Part shown: positions 8,164 through 14,882 of the stretch, piece after piece
Position numbering within the stretch: the stretch's first letter is position 1
Layout: each line of letters opens with the position of its first letter
DNA from: Solidesulfovibrio fructosivorans JJ]
GTDB lineage: Bacteria; Desulfobacterota; Desulfovibrionia; Desulfovibrionales; Desulfovibrionaceae
Direction of reading: 5' to 3'
Assembly: GCF_000179555.1 (NCBI RefSeq)
Contig: NZ_AECZ01000015.1
Coordinates: forward strand, 47,447 to 111,446
DNA length: 64,000 nt
Notes under the pieces: model-generated
Seen by the model: only the letters and a program-made list of their open reading frames with translations
Told to the model about the DNA's origin: nothing
Database searches by the model: none
Translations under genes and position numbers: made by a program

Positions 8164-9894
8164 ATGAAAAAATTATTTTTCAGCCTCATTCTCGTAGGGC
8201 TGGTTGTTCTTGCCTGCGAAGGAGCTGCCCGGCTGGCCTACCGGCTCGAGTTTGGGCACGCCTACATGGCCGCCGCAATACACAGTCGCATTGCCACCGT
8301 GCTGGCCCGACAGTCGGCCGCCAAGGCCAATGAACGCGGCGCATCCGGTCGGGCCCATCCCTATTATGGCTTTGTGGCCAGCGACGACCGCCCCCTGCCG
8401 GCCCAACGCGCGATGGTTGATATCACCGCTTCCCAGCTTGGCTTTACCGGCGATACCCGACTGTTCGATCCCTCAGGCAAGACTTTTCTGGTCGTGATCA
8501 CGGGCGGCTCCGTCGCCCACTATTTTGCCACGGACAAAAAATCGGAATTGCTCGCTTGGCTGGAGAAACGTCCGGAATTCGCCGGGCGTACCGGCCGGCT
8601 GCTGGATACGGCTCTGCCCGGCTACAAGGAGCCCCAACAGCTGCTCATCCTGTCCGACCTGCTAGCCCTTGGCGTGCGGCCGGACGTGGTCATCAATCTC
8701 GACGGGTTCAACGAAACCTGTATCGCCCGAAAAAACCTGGAGGTAGGCGGCTATCCCTTCATGCCTTGGTTCTGGGTGGGCAACGACTCCCCTTCACGTG
8801 AGCGTCTGCGCCTGCTTGGGCGTCTGGAATTCCAGGAATCTCTGCGCGATCGGGTGGCCGCACTCCTTGCCCGTTTGCCCGCCCTGCCGGCGCTGGTCGG
8901 CTTTCCGGCTACGGCACTCGATAAACTGGCCGATAATCGCACCGGGGAAATCGAAAACCAGCTGGCCCGGGAAAGCATCGCCCGCAATCCGCTGGCCAGG
9001 CAGCAGGCCAGCCCCGGAGGCGGTTTTTATCTCGGTCCCAACGTAGTTATCACCCAGGACCAGTTCGCTGACTTGGCCGCTGCCGAATGGGCCCGTGCCT
9101 CGATTTTGATGAGCGACATGGTTCGTGCCGCCGGGGGGCGCTATTTTCATGCTCTGCAACCGGCGTCTCCGCTATGGGCGGCCGCCCGGGGCGAGGCGCT
9201 TGGTCCGCTTTGCCCGGAGACCTGCGTGGAGTCAGGATATCCGGCGCTCTCCCGCTACGGAGCCGCCCTGGCCGCCGCCGGCGTGCGTTTTGCCGACCTG
9301 GAGCCGGATATGACTGCTACGGCCAAGGTATTCGTGGACTGCTGCCATGTCACTCCGGCTGGCCAGAACGCACTTTTTTCTGCTATGATCGCCTTTTTAG
9401 CCCGGACCTGGAGTGCCGAGCCGCCCAATGTCGATCCTGATACAGCCCTGGCCGCCTTGCGTGACAAACCGGCCGCTCCTTTTTCCGGAGCCGACCTACT
9501 GGCCGCACCAGCACCGGGAAATGTAGTCACGGAAAACATCCGGGCTGTGGAACGCTCCAGCGATGGCCCCTACCGCACCGTTTTAGGTCACGAGGCGGTC
9601 GTCTGCCTGCCACTGGCCCGTCCGGAAAAAATCCGCCTCGCCTTCGGGCTCAAGGATCCGCTTCCCGGGCAAGGCCTGACAGTCCGCTTAAACGGCCACG
9701 AACTTGGTGCCTTCGCCTTGGACAAGCCAGACTTTCGGTTGGAAAAGCCCCTGGAGATCGATTTCTCCCAAGGGCTCAATACGCTTTCCTTTGCCTTTTC
9801 CCAGACCAACACAGGGCCAAAGCGCAACACGAACATTCCCGAAGGCTACGCGGCTGAGTTCACAACTCTGACCCTGATGCCAGTAACAAGATAG
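8164..9894 (+). CDS. Membrane-anchored SGNH-hydrolase-like protein with C-terminal beta domain
   Basis: 576 residues if begun at the ATG at 8164, which is followed by a clean signal anchor (FFSLILVGLVVLACEG). Seen: block I as VVITGGSVAHYF, where GGS replaces the usual GDS but keeps the serine; block III as LDGFNE; and the C-terminal block as FVDCCHVTPAGQ with the Asp and His of the catalytic dyad. After that, about 150 residues look like an all-beta accessory domain. Family members attach or remove acyl groups on extracellular polysaccharide. The frame is open back to 7924 through a fragment of a similar gene, so translation might start there; a single anchor per protein argues for 8164. Confidence 0.72.
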   Translation: MKKLFFSLILVGLVVLACEGAARLAYRLEFGHAYMAAAIHSRIATVLARQSAAKANERGASGRAHPYYGFVASDDRPLPAQRAMVDITASQLGFTGDTRLFDPSGKTFLVVITGGSVAHYFATDKKSELLAWLEKRPEFAGRTGRLLDTALPGYKEPQQLLILSDLLALGVRPDVVINLDGFNETCIARKNLEVGGYPFMPWFWVGNDSPSRERLRLLGRLEFQESLRDRVAALLARLPALPALVGFPATALDKLADNRTGEIENQLARESIARNPLARQQASPGGGFYLGPNVVITQDQFADLAAAEWARASILMSDMVRAAGGRYFHALQPASPLWAAARGEALGPLCPETCVESGYPALSRYGAALAAAGVRFADLEPDMTATAKVFVDCCHVTPAGQNALFSAMIAFLARTWSAEPPNVDPDTALAALRDKPAAPFSGADLLAAPAPGNVVTENIRAVERSSDGPYRTVLGHEAVVCLPLARPEKIRLAFGLKDPLPGQGLTVRLNGHELGAFALDKPDFRLEKPLEIDFSQGLNTLSFAFSQTNTGPKRNTNIPEGYAAEFTTLTLMPVTR

Positions 9895-9968
9895 GGGCAA
9901 TCCCAAGCGTACCGTGGAGTTGACCCGATTTCGTGGACAGATAATCCTTTGAGAAGGAGAGGTTCACG

Positions 9969-10245
9969 ATGTCGATACGTCCCCCGCATCCCCCGGAATT
10001 CCGTAGCCGGATGATCGATCTGGTTCGCTCGGGGCGCAGCCCTAAGGATCTGGCCACCCTCCGGTCAGACGATCCGCAACTGGGTGCAGCAAGCAGATCG
10101 CGACGATGGTCTCCGCCATGATGAACTGAACTCCCAGGAATGGGACGAGCTTCGAAGATTGCGCCGCGAAAACAAGCAGCTGCGCGAAGAGCGTGAGATC
10201 TTGTCAAAAGCCGCAGCCTGGTTCGCCAAGGAGGCCGACTCGACT
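9969..10245 (+). pseudogene. IS3-family OrfA remnant, frameshifted
   Basis: Starts with ATG after AAGGAG and reads MSIRPPHPPEFRSRMIDLV, then RSGRSPKDLA, the helix-turn-helix region of IS3 OrfA. Around 10055-10065 bases are missing and the frame shifts; the second part resumes as NWVQQADRDDGLRH and continues through the leucine-zipper-like LRRLRRENKQLREE and ILSKAAAWFAKE typical of the OrfA end. Non-functional as it stands. Confidence 0.85.
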
Positions 10246-10645
10246 ACGCGGAAGCGTTCAGGTTCGTGGCAGTGGTTCTGAATGTTTTCAGCCGCAGAGT
10301 TGTTGGCTTGGCCATGGCCAGCCATATATGAGAACGGACTTGGTGCTTGCGGCTCTCACCATGGCGGTGAAACGACGTAATCTTTTCGGGAGTCGTTGCC
10401 GTATATTGAATATGTATCAATATATAGAAACTATCTAAAATTGATTTTATAATGCAATGTGCGAAATTTTCTTTGCATCGTTTGAGTGCTAACTGCTCTG
10501 GCAAAACTCGTATCAGTCAAGGCAGGAGGCCAGACTGGCCGTGTTTGATTTCATCGAAGGCTGGTACAATACCCATCGACGACATTCTGCTCTCGACTAC
10601 ATGTCGCCGTTGGCTTACGAAAGGATGCATGCTCTCGCTTCATAA
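10246..10645 (+). pseudogene. IS3-family OrfB remnants (internal and C-terminal pieces)
   Basis: A piece of the DDE domain is readable as FRFVAVVLNVFSRRVVGLAM near 10250-10310, continuing after a frame change as MRTDLVLAALTMAVKRR. The OrfB N-terminus is gone. After about 100 bases of unrelated A+T-rich sequence the C-terminus resumes as SRQEARLAVFDFIEGWYNTH and ends MSPLAYERMHALAS before TAA at 10645. The two catalytic stretches in between are deleted. Confidence 0.82.
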
Positions 10646-10710
10646 GCGTTCAAGCTGAAAAGTCTCCACAAAATCGGGAGAACTCCACTGCACCTGATTG
10701 GCACGGCCGG

Positions 10711-12075
10711 TCAGGGAACGTCGCGCACGTTTTTGCGCCAATGCTTTTTGATCCAGGCGTCCTTTGAGCCGCCGGGAAAGCCTTGCATAATCGATTTCAA
10801 TTCCTTGGCCGTAAGCGCGTCACGGTATTGCTCGAACCGGACGTTTTCAAGGGTTTCCAACGCCTCCTTGCGACGACGCATGGCAGTGACGGCGGCTTCG
10901 GCCTCGGCCTCCTCCCTGGAGACGTATTCCGGATGCGCCCGCAACACGCCCCAGCGGGCCAGGGCGGTAAAAATATACGCGGGCACGCTCCGCACCGGCT
11001 CGCCTGTTTGCAGGTCCACAAGCTTTCCCTTCGTTTCAAGCTCCCATTCGGCCCGGTCAAGGCTTAAGGCCAGCAGATCCCGCTCGAGTGTCTTGCCAAG
11101 TTTTTCCCGCGCGGCCGAAGCCTGGCCGACCTGCTCCCGGCGCAACCCCGCAGCAAAAACCCGTGGCCACATGAGCTCCAGAAACGCCTCGTCCCAGCCT
11201 TCCAGGGCCTGGATAGAAAGATTTTCTTTCTTATCTATCTCAAGAGGCATTGAGAGTCTGGCTGACTGGCTGTGCGGCGCATTGACAGACTGGCTTTGAG
11301 ATGTGCTTAAAGACAGGTCTTGTGCTGGGTTTTGAGATTGGTTTTTTGTTAGGATTAATAATTGGCTTACTGACTGGTCGCATGTCTGGTCTTGTTGGTA
11401 TTGCTCGATGACCGGCTGGTTGAACACCACGCGCACGCCTTGCAAGTTACCGTCCCGGGCCTTGCGGAAGGTCAAAAAGCCCAGGGCGTCCAGGCGCCGC
11501 ATAATCGTGCGTATGGAAGCTTCCCGCATATCGAGGACGGCGGCGATGTCGCGGAATTTAACGATGTAGGGTTTGGTTTGCAGAAGCAGATCCAGGACGC
11601 GGCGCTGGTTGTCGTTGAGCCGGTCAGCAACCTTGGCGCGGCCTAATGTCTGGCCTTTTGAAAGGTCTCTGTCATGGCTTACAGTGTGGCCTTGTGTATG
11701 GTCTTTAGTTTGGCTTTTTGAGGGGCTTTGTGTCTGTCTGATAGACTGGCTGGCCTTTTGATTGGCTTTTGGTGTGGCTGACAGACTGGCTGGCTGTGTA
11801 TATGTGTGGCTGACAGGCGTCGTGTCCGGGGGGCTGAATGGCTGACTGGTCGACTGTGTGGCTGGCTGACTGGCTAACTCCGGTATACGGCGGGCCGAAG
11901 CCTCGGGGATTGTCGGCGATTGCGGCGCGTCCGGAGGCGAAGACGACGTTTTGCCTGTCAAAAAGGCGATGGCGTTTTCCGGAAACGCCGTCAGGGAAGG
12001 AAAGGCGTCGAAAGCCTCCTGCGGTGGAATCGTGGCAAAGGGGTCTTCGGACAGGCTAGGCTTGTTTTTCGACAC
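10711..12075 (-). CDS. Winged-helix DNA-binding protein of ParA module 1, with periodic linkers
   Basis: 454 residues, GTG start at 12075 with GAGG upstream, overlapping the parA stop by 20 bases. Architecture: a low-complexity N-terminal linker rich in Ser/Gln/Thr with four-residue periodicity (SKSQ, TKDH, TQGH, TVSH); a winged-helix domain at about 145-215 (LNDNQRRVLDLLL, then REASIRTIMRRLDALGFLTF); a second periodic linker; and a C-terminal alpha domain ending FPGGSKDAWIKKHWRK. The protein at 14883-16166 has the same plan and a matching C-terminal motif, so they are paralogues. Placement directly after parA suggests a centromere-binding or replication-initiation role for an integrated plasmid-like element. 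I know no named family for it; the function is inference. Confidence 0.75.
   Translation of the reverse strand: MSKNKPSLSEDPFATIPPQEAFDAFPSLTAFPENAIAFLTGKTSSSPPDAPQSPTIPEASARRIPELASQPATQSTSQPFSPPDTTPVSHTYTQPASLSATPKANQKASQSIRQTQSPSKSQTKDHTQGHTVSHDRDLSKGQTLGRAKVADRLNDNQRRVLDLLLQTKPYIVKFRDIAAVLDMREASIRTIMRRLDALGFLTFRKARDGNLQGVRVVFNQPVIEQYQQDQTCDQSVSQLLILTKNQSQNPAQDLSLSTSQSQSVNAPHSQSARLSMPLEIDKKENLSIQALEGWDEAFLELMWPRVFAAGLRREQVGQASAAREKLGKTLERDLLALSLDRAEWELETKGKLVDLQTGEPVRSVPAYIFTALARWGVLRAHPEYVSREEAEAEAAVTAMRRRKEALETLENVRFEQYRDALTAKELKSIMQGFPGGSKDAWIKKHWRKNVRDVP
11251..11390. repeat. 12-bp periodic repeat array, block 2 of winged-helix gene 1
   Basis: On the + strand a TGGC or TGGT core recurs in the same 12-base phase at 11267, 11291, 11339, 11363, 11375 and 11387, with one- or two-base variants at 11315, 11327 and 11351. 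A rough consensus is TGNCTGGYYTNN. It encodes the second Ser/Gln-rich linker, so the unit is exactly four codons. Block 1 of the same gene has the same core and orientation. Confidence 0.75.
11651..11878. repeat. 12-bp periodic repeat array, block 1 of winged-helix gene 1
   Basis: TGGC-like cores stand at 11651, 11675, 11687, 11699 (TGGT), 11711, 11723 (GGGC), 11735 (TGTC) and 11747 in strict 12-base phase. The phase then shifts by four bases and continues at 11763, 11775 and 11787. The unit often reads as GACTGGCTG near the gene start. It encodes the first periodic linker. The repeats are degenerate but far too regular in phase to be chance. Confidence 0.75.
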
Positions 12076-12856
12076 GAGCGATCACCTCGCGGGCCAGGGC
12101 ATGGTAGTCCAGGGCGCCGGATTTGGTGGCGTCAAACTCGAAAATGGACTTGCGGTGCGAATGCGCACGATCGATATCGATGTTGACCCGGATTTCCGTT
12201 TCAAACACCGGGATGCCCTTGGCATCGAAAAATGCCCGGATCCGGCCCTTGTTTTTTTTGTGGGTCACGGCCCGGCCGTCGAACTTGGTCAGCACCACGC
12301 CCAAAAGCAGCAGTTTCTTATTTTGCTGCTTGGCCTGAGAAAGCACCTGGACAAAGGTGGAAAAGCCGTCCAGGGCGTACTGGTCCCCCACCGGGCACGG
12401 GACGAGCACGTAGTCCGAGATGAGCAGCGCATTTCGCAGCATGGGGCCGATATTGGGCGGCGTGTCTATAAGCACGTAATCGTAGCGGCCGATATCCTTG
12501 TCGTTTTGCAACAGCCGTGAAAATCCCAGCACCGAATCGATGCCGGCATAGGAACGGACTTCCCATTCCATACAGCGAATGGAATTGGGAACGATTTCCA
12601 TGTGTTCCGTTTTCGTGGCGCAGGCATTGGGGCTGAATGCCCCTTCGGGGTCCTCGAGGGCCTTGACCAGGCTCGAATTTTCACGCAACCCAAAATCCGG
12701 CAAAAGTGTGGAAGTGGTGTTGGATTGCGGGTCCCCGTCCACCACGAGCACGCTCGCGCCTTCACGGGCCAACCCTGCGGAAAGATTGATACAGGTCGTT
12801 GTTTTTCCGACCCCCCCCTTATTGTTGCCTACGGTAATAATGATAGGTTCTGCCAT
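12056..12856 (-). CDS. parA: ParA/Soj-type partition ATPase, module 1
   Basis: 266 residues. Walker-type ATPase that dimerises with ATP on DNA and moves or positions a DNA-protein complex. Seen: deviant Walker A NNKGGVGKTT at 11-20, the switch region DGDPQSNTT, and Walker B YVLIDTPPNIG. There is no N-terminal DNA-binding extension, so it is a short type Ib-like ParA. The ATG at 12856 follows a G-rich ribosome site; a GTG two codons upstream is possible. It overlaps the winged-helix gene, its presumed partner. A paralogue with its own partner lies at 16163-16948. Confidence 0.9.
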   Translation of the reverse strand: MAEPIIITVGNNKGGVGKTTTCINLSAGLAREGASVLVVDGDPQSNTTSTLLPDFGLRENSSLVKALEDPEGAFSPNACATKTEHMEIVPNSIRCMEWEVRSYAGIDSVLGFSRLLQNDKDIGRYDYVLIDTPPNIGPMLRNALLISDYVLVPCPVGDQYALDGFSTFVQVLSQAKQQNKKLLLLGVVLTKFDGRAVTHKKNKGRIRAFFDAKGIPVFETEIRVNIDIDRAHSHRKSIFEFDATKSGALDYHALAREVIARVEKQA

Positions 12857-12872
12857 TTTCACCCCCCCCTAA

Positions 12873-12907
12873 ATTTCCCTATCGGGCATATTTCCACCGA
12901 GGGAAAT
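12873..12907. promoter_or_regulatory. Inverted repeat upstream of parA module 1
   Basis: ATTTCCCT at 12873-12880 and AGGGAAAT at 12900-12907 form perfect 8-bp arms with 19 bases between, starting 17 bases before the parA ATG. Position fits an operator for ParA or its winged-helix partner. No convincing -35/-10 pair was assigned. Confidence 0.45.
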
Positions 12908-13085
12908 CCTTGTCAACGCAATCCATTACCTATTTTCTCGGGGCGCGGTTTCTCTCGTAGCGGGAAAAAGCGGACATCCGCCAGCCAGAAACTGTCCATC
13001 GAGGTATTTGGCCTGGAAGGAACGAGTTCGTGCTTTCGTGTCGGCAAGCAGAAATCGTCCGTCGCAGGAGGAAAGCGCCTTTCCC

Positions 13086-13607
13086 TCAATCGTTGCGAAG
13101 GAATTTTTTCAAATCCTTCATGACGAGGAAAAGCCGATACGGATCGGTCGGGCTGGAATCAAAGGCGAAATGTTCATAGAAGGCTTTGGCCTGGTCATCC
13201 TTGGCGACGACGAACAGGGCGCGGATACCGGCAATGTCCGCGGCCTGCGCCGTGCGAAGTAGGGCATCCTTGAGGAGGCCTTTTCCGATCCCGAGCCCCT
13301 GCTCGCGGCGATCGACGGCAAGCCGCGCCAAAACCATGACCGGCACGAGGTGGCGGGCAAGCCCCTTCCCGACTCTTGCCGGTACGGTTCGGTGCGCAGC
13401 ACCGCCTACGGCAAGGCTGTAGTAGCCAACGACGACATCACCACGCGTGGCGACGTAGGTTTGCGCGCTGTTGGCTTGCTGGCCGGCGAGAGCGAATTTT
13501 TTCAGAAAACGGTTAAGTTCCTCGTGTCCACAATCAAAGGGCCCCGTGTCATGCGCGGTGCACAACTTTTCGACCGGAGAGAGCGGGGCCGTGATACGAC
13601 TGCTCAC
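13086..13607 (-). CDS. GNAT-family toxin (TacT/AtaT-like) of a toxin-antitoxin pair
   Basis: 173 residues from GTG at 13607, which overlaps the antitoxin stop as GTGA; a GTG seven codons upstream is also open. Family members acetylate the amino group of charged tRNAs and stop translation. Seen: the acetyl-CoA loop QGLGIGKG after LARLAVDRRE, and the C-terminal FYEHFAF with the tyrosine used by TacT-type toxins. Order antitoxin-toxin with overlap is the standard arrangement. Its place between two ParA modules suggests it stabilises the integrated element by post-segregational killing (inference). Confidence 0.88.
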   Translation of the reverse strand: MSSRITAPLSPVEKLCTAHDTGPFDCGHEELNRFLKKFALAGQQANSAQTYVATRGDVVVGYYSLAVGGAAHRTVPARVGKGLARHLVPVMVLARLAVDRREQGLGIGKGLLKDALLRTAQAADIAGIRALFVVAKDDQAKAFYEHFAFDSSPTDPYRLFLVMKDLKKFLRND

Positions 13608-13882
13608 TCGAACACACTCGTTTCGCACAACAGCGCTTCAAGGCGGGGCTTTGGTTTCGTCGGCGCATCGAGCGCCGCCTGAAAAGCCGCCCATGCCGCA
13701 TCATCAAGCTGGAGAAGCCTCTGCTCGGCCAATACCGCGGCAGCTTCGGTCAAGGCGACATCAAGCATAAATTCGGTCACCGTCTTGCTCTTGGCGGCGG
13801 CGGCTTCTTGTAAAACGCGCTTCACGCTTGTTGTGGTGCGGATGTCTATCCGCTCTGATTTTGCTTCCGTTCCCAGGTTCAT
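13604..13882 (-). CDS. DUF1778 ribbon-helix-helix antitoxin (TacA-like)
   Basis: 92 residues. Seen: RIDIRTTTSVKRVLQEAA as the DNA-binding ribbon and first helix of DUF1778, then VTEFMLDVALTEAA, and a C-terminal tail that would wrap the GNAT toxin. ATG at 13882 with GGAAGG upstream; the frame is open back to 13996 but that extension crosses the palindromic operator and is not expected to be translated. The pair is likely autorepressed through the palindrome at 13931-13948. Confidence 0.9.
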   Translation of the reverse strand: MNLGTEAKSERIDIRTTTSVKRVLQEAAAAKSKTVTEFMLDVALTEAAAVLAEQRLLQLDDAAWAAFQAALDAPTKPKPRLEALLCETSVFE

Positions 13883-13913
13883 GGTGTTTCTTCCTTCCGT
13901 GGCGCAAATTGGA

Positions 13914-13948
13914 ATTGTCCTATCATCCGGATATTGTCCGGACAATAT
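13914..13948. promoter_or_regulatory. Palindromic operator of the toxin-antitoxin pair
   Basis: A perfect 18-bp palindrome ATATTGTCCGGACAATAT lies at 13931-13948, and an extra half-site ATTGTCC stands at 13914-13920, 32-68 bases upstream of the antitoxin ATG. Symmetric sites of this size in the promoter are the normal targets of ribbon-helix-helix antitoxins, so this is very likely the autoregulatory site. Confidence 0.7.
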
Positions 13949-14031
13949 AAAATTGAGGCTTGTCGGCGAGGAGTCAAGAGGACTTCCGGTGTCCAAGGCG
14001 GGTCAAACGGGCGTTGTTTCTGCCGGCTCTT

Positions 14032-14061
14032 CTCGTTAACTTCTCATAAAAAGTTAACGAG
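14032..14061. other. dif-like dyad next to the recombinase gene (possible crossover or operator site)
   Basis: CTCGTTAACTT (14032-14042) and AAGTTAACGAG (14051-14061) are perfect 11-bp inverted arms around an 8-base centre CTCATAAA. Two 11-bp arms around a 6-8 base centre is the architecture of a tyrosine-recombinase core site such as dif. A degenerate second copy (CTCATTAACT at 14140, AAAGTTAA near 14169) lies closer to the recombinase ATG at 14196. An operator for the recombinase gene is the alternative reading. The interval 13883-14195 holds no other gene. Confidence 0.5.
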
Positions 14062-14195
14062 CTATATATCGTATGAAAGCGTATAAATTTATGGTGTTAG
14101 GCGTATTTTGAGGTCAGGCGCTTGAAAAAACCTTTCTTTCTCATTAACTCATACCCAAATAAGACATAAAAGTTAAAAAGCGGTGGGAGGGGAAA

Positions 14196-14792
14196 ATGGC
14201 CGGAAACGGAAACAGGAATCATCCCCAGCGGGGCAGCTCCATCGCCGTGGAGCCGATCAAGAGCTTGCGGGCAATCGCCACCATCAAGAAATTGCTGGCG
14301 GATAGTCCGCGCAACTACGCGCTTTTTGTGGTCGGGATCAACACGGCGCTTCGCGGCTGCGACCTGCTGTCGCTGACGGCCGGCGAGGTGCGCGCCATCC
14401 TGGCCGATCCGGACGGCGCGGCCAAACGTGAACGCAAAACCGGGAAGAAGCGGCGGTTGACCGCCAACGGCGCGGTGCGCAAGGCGCTGCTCGGACTTTT
14501 GGCCACGCGGGACTTCGCGGACGAGGATCAGGTCTTCCAGGGCCAGCGCGGGCCGATCACCAAGCAGTACCTGTGGGCCCTGGTCAAGGGCTGGTGCGGG
14601 GCCATCAACCTGCCCGGACATTACGGCGCGCACACCTTGCGCAAGACCTGGGGCTATCACCAGCGCGTGACTTACGGCGTGGATATCCCCACGCTGATGG
14701 CGATTTTCGGCCACGCCACCCAGCGCCAAACCCTGGCATACCTGTGCATCCAACCCGAAGAAATCCGATCGGTCTACGCCAACGAGCTGTAG
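14196..14792 (+). CDS. Minimal tyrosine recombinase/integrase (catalytic domain only)
   Basis: 198 residues, ATG after GGGAGGGG. All catalytic landmarks are present: Arg53 in NTALRGCDLL, the HTLRK box (His146, Arg149), His173 in FGHAT and nucleophile Tyr182 in TLAYLCI; a Lys/Arg-rich beta turn around residue 85-95 supplies the catalytic lysine. The N-terminal core-binding arm of about 100 residues found in phage integrases is missing, and there is no upstream reading frame that could have encoded it. It is the only plus-strand gene in the element. Possible jobs: integration/excision or multimer resolution of the element. Confidence 0.88.
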   Translation: MAGNGNRNHPQRGSSIAVEPIKSLRAIATIKKLLADSPRNYALFVVGINTALRGCDLLSLTAGEVRAILADPDGAAKRERKTGKKRRLTANGAVRKALLGLLATRDFADEDQVFQGQRGPITKQYLWALVKGWCGAINLPGHYGAHTLRKTWGYHQRVTYGVDIPTLMAIFGHATQRQTLAYLCIQPEEIRSVYANEL

Positions 14793-14882
14793 CTGCGGCG
14801 ACAACGTCGCCAGCGGGGCGCTTCGTCTTTGAGTAGCCGGCGTGCGGTGCGGGCCATGCCGCCAGGCGCGCAGACCAGCAGC

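Larger units (their letters stand above)
9915..10687 (+). mobile_element. Decayed IS3-family insertion sequence
   Basis: Both ends are visible as imperfect terminal inverted repeats: the left end starts TGGAGTTGACCCGATTT at 9915, and the right end read from 10687 on the minus strand starts TGGAGTTCTCCCGATTT, matching at about 20 of 23 bases. Inside are orfA with a frameshift and two pieces of orfB separated by unrelated A+T-rich DNA (about 10395-10500). At 773 bp it is well short of a normal 1.2-1.3 kb IS3 element and cannot encode a working transposase. I see no matching target duplication (flanks CCG and CTG). Confidence 0.85.
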
